This document shows positions 55,607 through 64,000 of a stretch of DNA of 64,000 nt, piece by piece (position 1 is the first letter of the stretch; each line of letters begins with the position of its first letter). The notes beneath the pieces were generated by a model. That model saw nothing but the letters and a program-made list of their open reading frames with translations. It did not search any database and was not told the origin of the DNA. The position numbers and the translations under genes were made by a program. The stretch is taken from NCBI RefSeq assembly GCF_004368965.1, contig NZ_SORO01000001.1, forward strand, positions 1,706,001 through 1,770,000, read 5' to 3'. The stretch is from Leptospira meyeri. Its GTDB lineage: Bacteria > Spirochaetota > Leptospiria > Leptospirales > Leptospiraceae.

Positions 55607-57685
55607 ATGACTGCTAGCCCTACAGAAAAAATAGAACTGGGGAACCAAAATATCTTCTTCGACCGCGAACTTTCCTGGGTCGACTTCAACCACCGCGTTT
55701 TGGAAGAATCCTTTGATCAGGAGAACCCCCTTCTCGAACGCCTTAAATTTCTTTGTATCACAGAATCCAATTTGGATGAGTTTTTTATGGTCCGAGTTGC
55801 GGGCCTTCTCAACTTAAAAAATGCAGGAATCGAAGAACGTAGCCTAAATGGCAAACGAACTTCCGAAACCTTGGCCGAACTTTATTCCAAAGTAGGACAA
55901 TTTGTCAAAAGACAGTATGAAGCCTTAGATGAAATCCTTGTCGAACTCAAAACCAACAAAATTGTTGTGGTCCAAGATCCTAGCGAACTTGCTGGTGATG
56001 ACATCCAATTTGTTAAAAATTATTACAAACGAGAAGTGTCCTCTATTCTCACTCCACTTGCCATCGATCCTTCGCATCCCTTCCCTCATATTCTCAATAG
56101 AACATTAAACTTAGGGATTACTTTGTATTCTGATGATGATAAAAACAAAGCAAAAGAGCTCTTCGCCATCGTTCAGGTGCCAAGCGTATTACCACGGTTT
56201 TTGCAATTACCACAAAACAAAGAAACTGATGTGAGACGATACTTTCCACTAGAAGAAATCATTAAACTTCATTTAGGTGATCTTTTCTTCGGAATGAACG
56301 TAAAACAAATTCATACATTCAAAATTGTTCGTGATGCTGATATCTCCATCAATGAAGAACAAAATATCGGTGACCTTCTCGCCACAATGAAAAACGAATT
56401 AAAGAACCGAATGTGGGGAGATGCAGTTCGTTTGGATGTTCATTCTGGTGCTGGACATATCAAAGAATTGTTACGTGGTCTTTTGGAATTGGAAGAATAT
56501 CAAGTTATGGAAATCCCCACCTTACTTAGTTTAAATGACCTTATGTTTTTTCAAAGTTTAGAAAAAACAAGTCACTTGAAATATTCATATCCTGTCCCAA
56601 AATCTGGATTTGCAGCTAAAAAAAGTGAATCTATCTTTTCTGAAATTCGCAAAAACGATCACCTTCTCCATCATCCTTACGAAAGTTTTAAATCCATCGA
56701 AGACATGTTAAAGATTGCAAGCCAAGACCCTAAGGTCCTTGCGATCAAAATGACTTTGTATCGAACTTCCGGCGATTCCCCCATCATCCAGTATTTGGGA
56801 GAAGCAGCAGAAAATGGAAAACAAGTTACTGTTCTAGTGGAACTCAAAGCAAGGTTTGATGAAGAAAGAAACATTCGTTGGGCCAAAAAATTAGAAGATA
56901 GTGGTGTCCACGTTGTTTACGGAGTGGTGGGACTCAAAATCCATTGTAAAATGTTACTCATCGTACGCAGAGAAGACGATAAACTCAATCGTTATGTTCA
57001 TCTTGGAACAGGAAACTATAATTCCACAACAGCTAGATTCTACACAGACTTAAGTTTATTCACTGCAAATCCTGAAATTACAGAAGATGTGGCGATTCTT
57101 TTTAATACCATCACAAGCTCGGGAAAAATGCCAAGGCTTTCTAAAATTTATGCAGCCCCTACCTTCCTAAAGGAAGAGTTCCTCCATCTCATCCAAAGAG
57201 AAACTGACAATGCAAAAAACGGGAAACAGGCACGTGTTATTTTTAAAATGAATTCACTTGTTGATCCTGATATCATTTTAAAGCTTTATGAAGCCTCACA
57301 AGCTGGTGTCAAAATTGACTTAATCATTCGTGGGATCTGCTGTCTCCGGCCCGGAATTCCAGGGGTTTCGGATCGAATCAATGTTCGCTCCATAGTGGGA
57401 AGGTACTTAGAACACTCGCGGATTTATAGTTTTGAAAACGGTGGGAAACCAGATGTTTATCTAGCTTCTGCAGATTGTATGCCAAGAAATTTTCTTCGCC
57501 GAATCGAAGTTATGTTTCCAATCCTTCAAGATAAACACAAAAAAAGAATCGCAAAAATTCTCGAATTATTACTTCGGGATAACACACAGGCCAGGGTCCT
57601 AGAATCGGATGGCACTTATACAAGATTAACACCAGGAGATGATGATCCCGCTGTTAATTCTCAAATCGACATGGTTGATATCTAA
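55607..57685 (+). CDS. ppk: Polyphosphate kinase 1
   Basis: 692-aa enzyme that polymerises ATP phosphate into polyphosphate. The N-terminal domain starts FFDRELSWVDFNHRVLEE. Catalytic His446 in GLKIHCKMLL is the autophosphorylated residue, and HLGTGNYNSTTARFYTD and IVGRYLEHSRIY are conserved. ATG 55607 is preferred to the 149-codon upstream extension, which is antisense to fliD and unconserved. It is followed 10 nt later by an FAD-linked oxidase. Confidence 0.95.
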   Translation: MTASPTEKIELGNQNIFFDRELSWVDFNHRVLEESFDQENPLLERLKFLCITESNLDEFFMVRVAGLLNLKNAGIEERSLNGKRTSETLAELYSKVGQFVKRQYEALDEILVELKTNKIVVVQDPSELAGDDIQFVKNYYKREVSSILTPLAIDPSHPFPHILNRTLNLGITLYSDDDKNKAKELFAIVQVPSVLPRFLQLPQNKETDVRRYFPLEEIIKLHLGDLFFGMNVKQIHTFKIVRDADISINEEQNIGDLLATMKNELKNRMWGDAVRLDVHSGAGHIKELLRGLLELEEYQVMEIPTLLSLNDLMFFQSLEKTSHLKYSYPVPKSGFAAKKSESIFSEIRKNDHLLHHPYESFKSIEDMLKIASQDPKVLAIKMTLYRTSGDSPIIQYLGEAAENGKQVTVLVELKARFDEERNIRWAKKLEDSGVHVVYGVVGLKIHCKMLLIVRREDDKLNRYVHLGTGNYNSTTARFYTDLSLFTANPEITEDVAILFNTITSSGKMPRLSKIYAAPTFLKEEFLHLIQRETDNAKNGKQARVIFKMNSLVDPDIILKLYEASQAGVKIDLIIRGICCLRPGIPGVSDRINVRSIVGRYLEHSRIYSFENGGKPDVYLASADCMPRNFLRRIEVMFPILQDKHKKRIAKILELLLRDNTQARVLESDGTYTRLTPGDDDPAVNSQIDMVDI

Positions 57686-57695
57686 AGGATAAAGA

Positions 57696-59108
57696 ATGGA
57701 TTTTACAAAAACAAAAAATGATTTAAGCCAACTCATCGGAGAGAAGAAGGTCATTCAAAAAGATGACGGAACAATGGACGAAGCCTTGTTCAATTCCTAT
57801 GGAACCGACAGAACGAAAGTGTATCCACCAAATTACCAGGTTCTTGTTTTTCCAGAAAGTACAGAAGATGTAGCTGCTGTTGTGTCCTACGCTTATAAAA
57901 ATGAAATTGCAGTGGTTCCTTCTGGGGGACGAACCGGATACGCAGGTGGCGCTGTTGCCAAAAATGGTGAAATCGTTATCTCTTTAGCAAAAATGAACCA
58001 AGTGGTTGACTTCGACCCATTCCTTGGCACCTTACACGTGCAAGCTGGAATGATTACAAAAAATCTCCACAAAGAAGCCGAGGAACGCGGATTTTATTTT
58101 CCAGTAGATTTTGCAGCCACAGGATCCAGCCATATTGGAGGAAATATTGCCACCAATGCAGGAGGGGTACGTGTTGTTCATTATGGACTGATTCGGGATT
58201 GGATTCTTGGACTAACGGTTGTAAATGGGAAAGGGGAAACCTACAGGTTCAATGGCGAAATCCTAAAGAACAATACTGGTTACGATCTCAAACATTTGTT
58301 TATTGGTTCTGAAGGAACCCTTGGAGTCATTACTGAGGCTGTAGTCAAACTCACAAAACCACCGAAAGACATCCGTGTCATTTTCCTTGCTGTTCCAGAG
58401 TATAAGAATATTTTAGAAATTTTTCGCGAAACACATAACTTCGATTTACCTCTCCTTGCCTTTGAGTTTTTAACTGATTATTGTTTGGATAAAGTCAAAG
58501 AACATTTAGGTGTTCCCGATCCATTCCAAGCACCTAGCAAATATTATGTTCTTATGGAATTCGAAGTGGATGGTGAAGGGGATGAAGAAAAACTCTATTC
58601 CATTTTAGAATCCATCACAGAAAAAGAACTTATCACTGATGGTTCCATTGCGCAAAACTCTCGCCAAAACGAAACCTTCTGGAAATACCGAGAAGGCATT
58701 TCTGAATCGCTATCCCTTGCTTATACCGTTCACAAAAATGATATTTCTCTTCCGCTTCGCAATATGGAAGCCTTCTTAGATGAGATGACCGCACTTTTGA
58801 CGAAGAAGTACCAAGGATTTCACATTGCTCTTTTTGGACATATCGGGGACGGAAACCTTCACCTCAACATTGTGAAACCAAAGGAACTATCGGATGCGGA
58901 ATTCTTTGCCCAGTGCAAACAAGTGGACCCAGAAATGTTTACCCTCATTCAAAAATTCAAAGGCTCCATTTCCGCCGAACATGGAATTGGACTTTTGAAA
59001 AAAGATTACCTAAACTTTTCCCGGTCCGAATCAGAAATCAGCACTATGAGAGCGATCAAATTGGCTTTTGACCCGAAAGGAATTCTAAACCCCGGCAAAG
59101 TGCTCTAA
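57696..59108 (+). CDS. FAD-linked oxidase (GlcD/D-2-hydroxyacid dehydrogenase-like)
   Basis: 470-aa flavoprotein with FAD_binding_4 (about 50-190; PSGGRTGYAGGAV, ATGSSHIGGNIATNAGG) and C-terminal FAD-oxidase domains (about 230-465; HIGDGNLHLN). This layout fits glycolate oxidase subunit GlcD, D-lactate dehydrogenase or D-2-hydroxyglutarate dehydrogenase; the exact substrate cannot be told. It follows ppk by 10 nt, and a hairpin with a T-run follows the stop. Confidence 0.88.
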   Translation: MDFTKTKNDLSQLIGEKKVIQKDDGTMDEALFNSYGTDRTKVYPPNYQVLVFPESTEDVAAVVSYAYKNEIAVVPSGGRTGYAGGAVAKNGEIVISLAKMNQVVDFDPFLGTLHVQAGMITKNLHKEAEERGFYFPVDFAATGSSHIGGNIATNAGGVRVVHYGLIRDWILGLTVVNGKGETYRFNGEILKNNTGYDLKHLFIGSEGTLGVITEAVVKLTKPPKDIRVIFLAVPEYKNILEIFRETHNFDLPLLAFEFLTDYCLDKVKEHLGVPDPFQAPSKYYVLMEFEVDGEGDEEKLYSILESITEKELITDGSIAQNSRQNETFWKYREGISESLSLAYTVHKNDISLPLRNMEAFLDEMTALLTKKYQGFHIALFGHIGDGNLHLNIVKPKELSDAEFFAQCKQVDPEMFTLIQKFKGSISAEHGIGLLKKDYLNFSRSESEISTMRAIKLAFDPKGILNPGKVL

Positions 59109-59121
59109 ATCAAGGCAAATC

Positions 59122-59159
59122 CAGGCGGAACAGAAAATTCGGGTCGTTCTGCCTGTTTT
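59122..59159 (+). terminator. Terminator after FAD-linked oxidase gene
   Basis: CAGGCGGAAC (59122-59131) pairs with GTTCTGCCTG (59146-59155) with one G-T wobble, 14-nt loop, followed by TTTT. It starts 14 nt after the stop codon. Confidence 0.75.
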
Positions 59160-59204
59160 GTAGGCAAATTCCAAAAAAATGCTAGATTTTAATCAGATCC
59201 AGTC

Positions 59205-59210
59205 TATACT
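59205..59210 (+). promoter_or_regulatory. Candidate -10 box (TATACT) for a leaderless transcript
   Basis: TATACT ends 6 nt before the ATG at 59217, so a start about 7 nt downstream would put transcription at or next to the A of ATG. The matching -35 region (CTAGAT at 59182) is poor. Confidence 0.35.
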
Positions 59211-59216
59211 GTAACT

Positions 59217-59558
59217 ATGTTCAGGAACGTGATAAAAATATTTGGGATTTCCCTACTCACACTTTCCCTGGGCAGTGCTTTTTTATCGGAAGAGAATGTT
59301 CTTGTTCGCACTCGGGGGGCAAAATCCAATCGAGTCACTGGAAAGAGCCAACTTTCAGGCTCCATTTCTGTTGCAATTCAAAAATCCTCTTCTGAAGAAA
59401 CTTCAGGTACAAAAGATTTAGAAGACGTTCTTACTGGAAGTGGCAAAGGCCAGACTTCCATCACAACCCTTTTGTTGTCACATAACAACAATCTGCATGC
59501 GTCTTTTATCTCTGGGCTTCTTGCATCTCGTTACCTAAGTTTACCTCCACCCGTTTAA
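59217..59558 (+). CDS. Small exported protein with C-terminal Pro motif (first of two)
   Basis: 113-aa protein with a signal-like N-terminus (residues 5-22) and a Ser/Thr/Gly-rich middle. It ends LLASRYLSLPPPV, resembling the end of the second small protein at 59822. No domain recognised. It is followed by a strong terminator at 59578-59609. Position upstream of the metal-efflux genes suggests a role related to them (inference). The ATG has no ribosome site upstream, consistent with a leaderless start. Confidence 0.6.
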   Translation: MFRNVIKIFGISLLTLSLGSAFLSEENVLVRTRGAKSNRVTGKSQLSGSISVAIQKSSSEETSGTKDLEDVLTGSGKGQTSITTLLLSHNNNLHASFISGLLASRYLSLPPPV

Positions 59559-59577
59559 CTCCTCTCTACCGCTTAAA

Positions 59578-59609
59578 CCTGTGTCCCGTGAGGGACACAG
59601 GATGTTTTT
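59578..59609 (+). terminator. Strong intrinsic terminator
   Basis: CCTGTGTCCC (59578-59587), GTGA tetraloop, GGGACACAGG (59592-59601): a perfect 10-bp GC-rich stem, then ATGTTTTTA. It ends the first small-protein transcript. Confidence 0.85.
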
Positions 59610-59660
59610 ATATATTCAACTTATCCTATGATTTGTTTCTCATTTGCCAAAGACTATTGC

Positions 59661-59702
59661 GACTGTTCCAGGGAATTCCTGACTCTGGGCAGTCTTTTTT
59701 TT
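59661..59702 (+). terminator. Second intrinsic terminator
   Basis: Outer stem GACTG (59661-59665) with CAGTC (59690-59694), inner CAGG/CCTG (59669-59672 with 59678-59681), followed by eight T (59695-59702). With no gene directly before it, it may end a short RNA between the two small genes. Confidence 0.65.
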
Positions 59703-59821
59703 GAAAAATCCCTCGTCCATATCCTATATATTCATCAATCTGAACAATGATTAGTGATTGGTGTAAGCATTAGAAGTATTTTAGAATTGAATGCATGCGT
59801 CAAAATGAATGAGTGGACAAT

Positions 59822-60193
59822 ATGAAGGCAAACTGGTCTGCCAAGCTGATCGCATTCCTCTTAACGGTAACCATTGGTTTCCCATGGGATGGTACGTCAG
59901 ATACAGTTTCCCAATATCTGGAAGCAAATCTTCACCAGATTAAAAAATCTTATTCATCCTCTTTAGAAACTCCTGAAGACACAGCCATCGATGATCCTAG
60001 AATTTCTGCCATTGATGATTCTGCTACCTTAAGTCGTTCCAGAGCGGACTTTTTAGATTTTTTTAATGAAAGTCGATCTGATCTTTTATCGGAATCTCTT
60101 TTAATTACCTTTGTTGATTTGATTTCAGAAGGAACCTATGTTCCCAGTTTACTTTCCTCACTTCTCTTAAATATTCCTCCTCCTATTTCCTAG
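59822..60193 (+). CDS. Small exported protein with C-terminal Pro motif (second of two)
   Basis: 123-aa protein with a signal-like N-terminus (about 8-22) and an acidic, Ser/Asp-rich middle. It ends LLSSLLLNIPPPIS, similar to the LPPPV end of the first small protein. The ATG 59822 is favoured over GTG 59813 because GAGTGGA lies upstream. It lies 105 nt ahead of the TolC-type gene. No domain recognised. Confidence 0.6.
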   Translation: MKANWSAKLIAFLLTVTIGFPWDGTSDTVSQYLEANLHQIKKSYSSSLETPEDTAIDDPRISAIDDSATLSRSRADFLDFFNESRSDLLSESLLITFVDLISEGTYVPSLLSSLLLNIPPPIS

Positions 60194-60202
60194 ATTTCAT
60201 CA

Positions 60203-60272
60203 ACTTCGGCTTTCGCTGAATCCAGAAGTATACCTACGTTCGCGAGGATCCAGGTGTAACTATGTTTTTTTT
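60203..60272 (+). promoter_or_regulatory. Overlapping hairpins before the efflux operon (attenuator candidate)
   Basis: Stem AGTATACCT (60227-60235) with AGGTGTAACT (60252-60261, one bulged A), 16-nt loop, then ATG and eight T (60265-60272). An earlier stem ACTTC (60203-60207) with GAAGT (60225-60229) shares 60227-60229 with the base of the first. The two can compete. The T-run is 26 nt before the TolC-type ATG. Confidence 0.5.
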
Positions 60273-60298
60273 CTCAATTTTTTTATGTTTGGTAACTT

Positions 60299-61717
60299 AT
60301 GAGTTTTTACAAAAGAATCGGTATCTACCTCTTTCTTGTGTTTTCTACCTCCTACCTATGGGGAGAAACTAGAATTGCACAAGCAAGTGAAGCCCTGAAA
60401 AGACAACTTTCAGATGAAAATCCAAGATCATCTTTAGGATCTAGTTTGTATCCTGATGACCAAAGATTGAATCGTGAAATTGATTTAGAGTCTGCAGAGA
60501 CACTTCTATGGAAGAATAACCTTCTACTCATTGCATCCCGTTTCCAAATCGATGTAAAAAAAGCAGGTATCTTACAAGCAGGTCTTTATGCAAATCCTAA
60601 CATTGCCATAGACCAAAGTATTTTTGCAGAACCGACACAAAGGTATTTTGATACAACAAGATCAGGACAATCGGTAATTCAAATCCAACAGGTATTTTTA
60701 CTTGGAGGAAAAATTGATAAACGTGTGAAAGTTGCAGAATTGAATGCAAAGATCTCCGAACAAGAGTTTTATGATTTGGCTCGCGCAGTCATTACGAAAC
60801 TAAGAAGAACGTTTTATACAATTTACTTTTATAAAAAGGCAGTTGTGTTTTATGACCAAAGTATTGCTTCCATTGAAAAAACAGTAGATTCTTCGGAACT
60901 TGCTTACAAAAGACGGGCACTCCTTCAAGCAGAACATTTACGATTAAAGGCTCTTTTGTTCTTTCTAAAAAAAGAAAGAGAAGATTTAGCAATCAAAGTC
61001 TACGAAAAAGAAGCAGATCTTAAAATTCTTTTGAATGATGATTTGTATCGTGATGCAAGAGTTGAATTTATTCCTACTGTCAATGAATCGAATTTAGATG
61101 CAATTGTTCCTAACCAGGCACGTCTGGAAGATTTAGTTGAAATCGCTCGTGAAAACCGACCTGACCTTAAAAAAGCATTACAAACGTTACGTTTTGAAGA
61201 AGCAAACTTAGAACTCCAATATGCAAATGCCATCCCTGATTTGTCTTTTGGTCCCGTTTATAACCGTGGTGGTACTGCGTTCCAAAACTATTGGGGAGTC
61301 ACAGCACAGTTAAGTGTTCCCCTCTTCGACAGAAACCAAGGAAATATACAAGCAGCAGAAAAAGCCATTTTAGTTCGCAAACAAGAATTAAAGAACAATA
61401 TCCTAGAAGTAGAAAATGAAGTAGCCGTTGCTTACCAATCAGCTCGGATTAAAGACGCTCTTTATAAACGATTTAGCAACGCTTATATCAAAGATTACGG
61501 AAGTTTATCTTTGGATATGATTATGAGTTATGAAAAAAAATACATAACCATCTTAGAGTTCGCTGACTTCTTTGAAACTTATCGTTCCAGTATTGTCGAA
61601 ATGTTAAAACTACAAACTGATCGAATGGAAGCCATCGAAAATGTAAACTATGCTGTGGGTAAAGGTGTCTTTATCCCCAAATCTGAAAACCAAACCAATC
61701 CTAAAACTGAGGAATAA
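60299..61717 (+). CDS. TolC/CzcC-family outer membrane efflux protein
   Basis: 472-aa outer membrane channel of an RND efflux system. A signal peptide (about 1-21), two repeats of the TolC helical domain (about 55-250 and 270-460) with typical GLYANPNI and [16 protein letters not shown] elements. It is the first of four co-directional genes with an adaptor, an extra outer-membrane-like protein and CzcA. The next gene starts 1 nt after the stop with GAGGA ribosome site inside its own end. Substrate likely heavy metal, from the CzcA partner. Confidence 0.88.
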   Translation: MSFYKRIGIYLFLVFSTSYLWGETRIAQASEALKRQLSDENPRSSLGSSLYPDDQRLNREIDLESAETLLWKNNLLLIASRFQIDVKKAGILQAGLYANPNIAIDQSIFAEPTQRYFDTTRSGQSVIQIQQVFLLGGKIDKRVKVAELNAKISEQEFYDLARAVITKLRRTFYTIYFYKKAVVFYDQSIASIEKTVDSSELAYKRRALLQAEHLRLKALLFFLKKEREDLAIKVYEKEADLKILLNDDLYRDARVEFIPTVNESNLDAIVPNQARLEDLVEIARENRPDLKKALQTLRFEEANLELQYANAIPDLSFGPVYNRGGTAFQNYWGVTAQLSVPLFDRNQGNIQAAEKAILVRKQELKNNILEVENEVAVAYQSARIKDALYKRFSNAYIKDYGSLSLDMIMSYEKKYITILEFADFFETYRSSIVEMLKLQTDRMEAIENVNYAVGKGVFIPKSENQTNPKTEE

Positions 61718-61718
61718 A

Positions 61719-62726
61719 ATGTTAATTACCTTAAAATCTTTAAACCAAAAGGCAAAAATCCTCCTAATTTCAGGAGTGGCTCTAGTAGTCATCGCTGTTC
61801 TATTTATGATTTTTTCAAAACCGGCAAAACCTGTTCACAAACATCCAGAAAAAGCTGAAGTTTTTGACGGAGGTTTGCGAATTGAATTCAAACCGAATAG
61901 CCCTGGACTTGAAATTGTCAAATCCACTACAATAGGTGGCGGTGGAGAATTCGTAAGTTTGGAAGCACCTGCAAGACTCATTGCTTCGACCTCACCTTCA
62001 GTTAGTAATGGAGCAAGGATCATCCTTTTCGAATCAGCAGAGTTAAACGATCTTTATGTTGGATATGTTCATGCTAAAAACAAACTTCATAGATCGAATA
62101 AGAACTTAAGCCGAATCAAAGATATGTTTGTACACCGAGTGGCAACTGAAAAAGATTTAGTAGAATCAGAAACAGATTCCGGAAATGATGCAGCAGAACT
62201 TGCTGAGTTTGAAGGAAAACTTAGAGCACAAGGTCTAAATCCAAGTGAACTTAGCACTGCAGGAAGCTTAAAGGCTTGGATCATTACCGATGTTCCCGAA
62301 TCCCAAATCTCTACCCTACGCAAAGGTAAAAAAGTAAAAGTAGTATTTGCCTCTTTTCCAGATGAAGAGTTTGTAGGAACAGCAGAAGCAATCGGTGATA
62401 ACGTAGATCCTCTCACAAGAACAGCAAAGATGAGAATCATCGTTGTAAACGAAAAGTATAGATTGAAACCAGGTATGTTTGGGGTTGTTAAATTCCCAGA
62501 ACAAACAGGTGGTGATAGTGTGGTTTTACCTTATACAGCAATTGTCACTGTGGAAGGGAAAAACTATGTTTTTGTAGAAGAGAAGCCATTAACTTTTAAA
62601 AGAAGAGAGGTTGTCTTAGGTATCTCTACAAAAGAAAGAGTCAATATCATTGAAGGTCTGACTCCTGGCGAGAAAGTTGCCATCCAAGGTTCCATTCTTT
62701 TAAAAGGTTTGAGTTTTGGTTTTTAA
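61719..62726 (+). CDS. RND efflux periplasmic adaptor (CzcB/HlyD-like)
   Basis: 335-aa adaptor. One membrane helix (about 15-37), then a barrel-sandwich domain interrupted by a short helical hairpin (about 130-180), beta-barrel and membrane-proximal domains (about 195-330; [39 protein letters not shown]). The ATG 61719 follows GAGGA directly and lies inside a longer frame starting 61650 that is not needed. It connects CzcA to the TolC-type channel. Confidence 0.9.
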   Translation: MLITLKSLNQKAKILLISGVALVVIAVLFMIFSKPAKPVHKHPEKAEVFDGGLRIEFKPNSPGLEIVKSTTIGGGGEFVSLEAPARLIASTSPSVSNGARIILFESAELNDLYVGYVHAKNKLHRSNKNLSRIKDMFVHRVATEKDLVESETDSGNDAAELAEFEGKLRAQGLNPSELSTAGSLKAWIITDVPESQISTLRKGKKVKVVFASFPDEEFVGTAEAIGDNVDPLTRTAKMRIIVVNEKYRLKPGMFGVVKFPEQTGGDSVVLPYTAIVTVEGKNYVFVEEKPLTFKRREVVLGISTKERVNIIEGLTPGEKVAIQGSILLKGLSFGF

Positions 62727-62727
62727 T

Positions 62728-63480
62728 ATGAAAAAACTCAGTCTTTTACTTATCACAATATCATTATTAGGTTCTACATTATTTGCAGAACCTTCCTCTC
62801 CGTATCCAAAGGATAAGGAAGGAAATGAAATCAAACCAGAATGGACTCCAACTAAATCAGATCAGTCGGCATTTGGTGAAGATGAAAAATTGAAAGCTGA
62901 TAGTTTAGATGCCAAAAGACTTCCAAAATCTACCAATTTTTGGGTATATGGTGCATCCATCGGTTCTCCCGGCAGTATTAACTTTAATTTAGGGTATTAT
63001 TTTAAGGATGTCGTTTTACGAGGATCAGGTGGTGCATGGGGACCTCATTGGTATGGCGGACAAGTGGATTTAGGATATACCTTCTGGAAAACTCCCGTGA
63101 TTGCTCATAGTATATCAATAGTCGGTGGTTACTTTGAAGTAAATCCCTTTGCACCAGAAGTTGGTCGGGGTGGTCAATCTTCTTATCCTACAGGCCTCAA
63201 CATTCCTGGATACAATCGAAGAGACCCTTCACAAGAAGACTTACTCATCAGATCCTATGTAAACTCAATTGATAGCAATGTCGGAGCTTATTTAGAATAT
63301 GAAAGTCGAGAAAGACAAAGAGTCCATCTTTCACAGAGATACATCGGACTAACTTATGACTTCCTACTTGGAAATTTCTTTTTACAAGTAGGTGGCGGAG
63401 TTGGACAAGGCGACTACAAAAACCCACAATTATTACTCCAAATGGGTTACCTCTTCAATACGAGGGAATATCATGATTAA
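62728..63480 (+). CDS. Exported outer-membrane-like protein within the efflux operon
   Basis: 250-aa protein with a clear signal peptide (ending LFAEP, about residue 21), an acidic linker and a C-terminal region of alternating beta-strands with aromatic residues ([30 protein letters not shown]) that suggests a small beta-barrel. It lies between adaptor and pump genes, overlapping czcA by 8 nt, so it probably belongs to the complex or its assembly. Unusual, since CzcCBA operons rarely carry it. ATG 62728 is preferred to TTG 62716. Confidence 0.6.
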   Translation: MKKLSLLLITISLLGSTLFAEPSSPYPKDKEGNEIKPEWTPTKSDQSAFGEDEKLKADSLDAKRLPKSTNFWVYGASIGSPGSINFNLGYYFKDVVLRGSGGAWGPHWYGGQVDLGYTFWKTPVIAHSISIVGGYFEVNPFAPEVGRGGQSSYPTGLNIPGYNRRDPSQEDLLIRSYVNSIDSNVGAYLEYESRERQRVHLSQRYIGLTYDFLLGNFFLQVGGGVGQGDYKNPQLLLQMGYLFNTREYHD

Positions 63481-64000
63481 AGACTTTATAGAACAAGCAC
63501 TTAAAAATCGTATTACTACACTGATTGCAGCGGCAGTGGCCGTTCTCTTCGGAACTTGGGCATGGATTGACATTCGAAAAGAAGCCTATTCTGATATTGC
63601 TGACACTCAAGTACGACTCATCGCTAAATTTCCTGGAAAAGCTGCGGTTGAGGTAGAAGAACGTGTTACCCTTCCCATTGAACGGGTATTAAATGCAATT
63701 CCTAAGGTTGCCGTAAGACGATCAAGAACCATCAACGGTTTAGTTGTATTTCAATTTGTATTTGAAGATGGAACAGATGACTATTTTGCTCGTATGCGAC
63801 TTATGGAAAGAGTTGCCGATGCAGACATCCCAGAAGATGTTCATCCAGCACTTGGGCCAATGAGTTCTCCTGTCGGCGAAATCTATCGATATGTTGTAGA
63901 ATCTTCTGAAAACCATACTCCGATGGAACTTCGGACTATCCAAGATTGGATCGTGATGCCGAAGATGTTACAAATACCCGGAATCGCTGACGTTGTTACT
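63473..64000 (+). CDS. Heavy-metal RND efflux pump (CzcA/CusA family), 3' end outside window
   Basis: First 176 codons of an RND transporter that exports metal ions by proton antiport. N-terminal membrane helix (about 14-32; [20 protein letters not shown]), then the porter domain start ([23 protein letters not shown], key residues about 44-66, [23 protein letters not shown]), typical of CzcA/CusA heavy-metal pumps. It overlaps the previous gene by 8 nt (ATGATTAA). The rest is beyond position 64000. Confidence 0.92.
   Translation, partial: MIKDFIEQALKNRITTLIAAAVAVLFGTWAWIDIRKEAYSDIADTQVRLIAKFPGKAAVEVEERVTLPIERVLNAIPKVAVRRSRTINGLVVFQFVFEDGTDDYFARMRLMERVADADIPEDVHPALGPMSSPVGEIYRYVVESSENHTPMELRTIQDWIVMPKMLQIPGIADVVT

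Noticed and set aside
59747..59773. Nine-codon frame with Trp-Cys-Lys-His before the second small gene
   Set aside because: Suggested a leader peptide for metal-dependent attenuation, but it has no ribosome site and no associated hairpin pair close by.
1..64000. CRISPR arrays, transposases, prophage genes, tRNA or rRNA genes
   Set aside because: No regularly spaced repeats, no transposase or integrase motifs and no tRNA-like cloverleaf were seen on either strand.

Overview
The window looks like chromosome from a Leptospira, most likely one of the free-living (saprophytic) species. The reasons are low-GC, tightly packed operons with many 4-nt overlaps and TTG/GTG starts, many short lipoproteins with loose spirochaete lipoboxes, two DUF1554-type lipoproteins (a family I know only from Leptospira), an 825-aa LA_1737-like repeat protein, and an unusually large set of class III cyclases, GAF/7TM sensors, PAS-methyl-accepting proteins and SpoIIE phosphatases. 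I see no rRNA, tRNA, CRISPR array, insertion sequence or prophage. The species assignment is inference.

Region 1 (1-13783) is dominated by cyclic-nucleotide signalling. A glutathione peroxidase (cut by the window edge) is divergent from a nucleoside-phosphorylase-like gene that overlaps a radical SAM SPL-family gene. Next come two overlapping genes: a 7TM-GAF-cyclase protein whose cyclase domain has lost its key residues, and a GAF-adenylate cyclase with an intact site. They are followed by a cysteine-patterned lipoprotein, a membrane LuxR-type protein, and an operon of M23 peptidase, ankyrin protein and two cyclic-nucleotide-binding proteins.

Region 2 (13784-29769, all minus strand) holds an SDR, a secreted esterase lipoprotein, two lipoproteins, an AlkC-type DNA repair protein, an NMT1-histidine kinase fusion, a PadR-controlled operon (quinone reductase, alpha/beta hydrolase, PadR) with two near-ideal operators at a readable promoter, a DUF1554 lipoprotein, an FMN reductase, the LA_1737-like protein, a lipoprotein and a large PAS chemoreceptor.

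Region 3 (30472-42363) is metabolic: a flavoprotein/TPP-enzyme pair with dusC, DUF2721, a second DUF1554 lipoprotein flanked by two direct copies of a ~225-bp GC-rich structured repeat, a beta-oxidation pair (3-hydroxyacyl-CoA dehydrogenase and thiolase), an OsmC protein and a second PAS chemoreceptor.

Region 4 (42688-59108) has a SpoIIE phosphatase, a GPH-type sugar symporter and a third adenylate cyclase, then plsC, dapF, a methyltransferase, a HAD hydrolase, fliD with a partner gene, ppk and an FAD-linked oxidase. Region 5 (59217-64000) is a heavy-metal-type RND efflux operon (TolC/CzcC, adaptor, an extra outer-membrane-like protein, CzcA cut by the window end), preceded by two small exported proteins that end in a similar proline motif and are separated by strong terminators.

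The features most worth a second look are the pseudo-cyclase/active-cyclase pair, the mirror-symmetric cysteine lipoprotein, the dispersed structured repeat, the small-protein/terminator region upstream of the efflux operon, and the PadR double operator.
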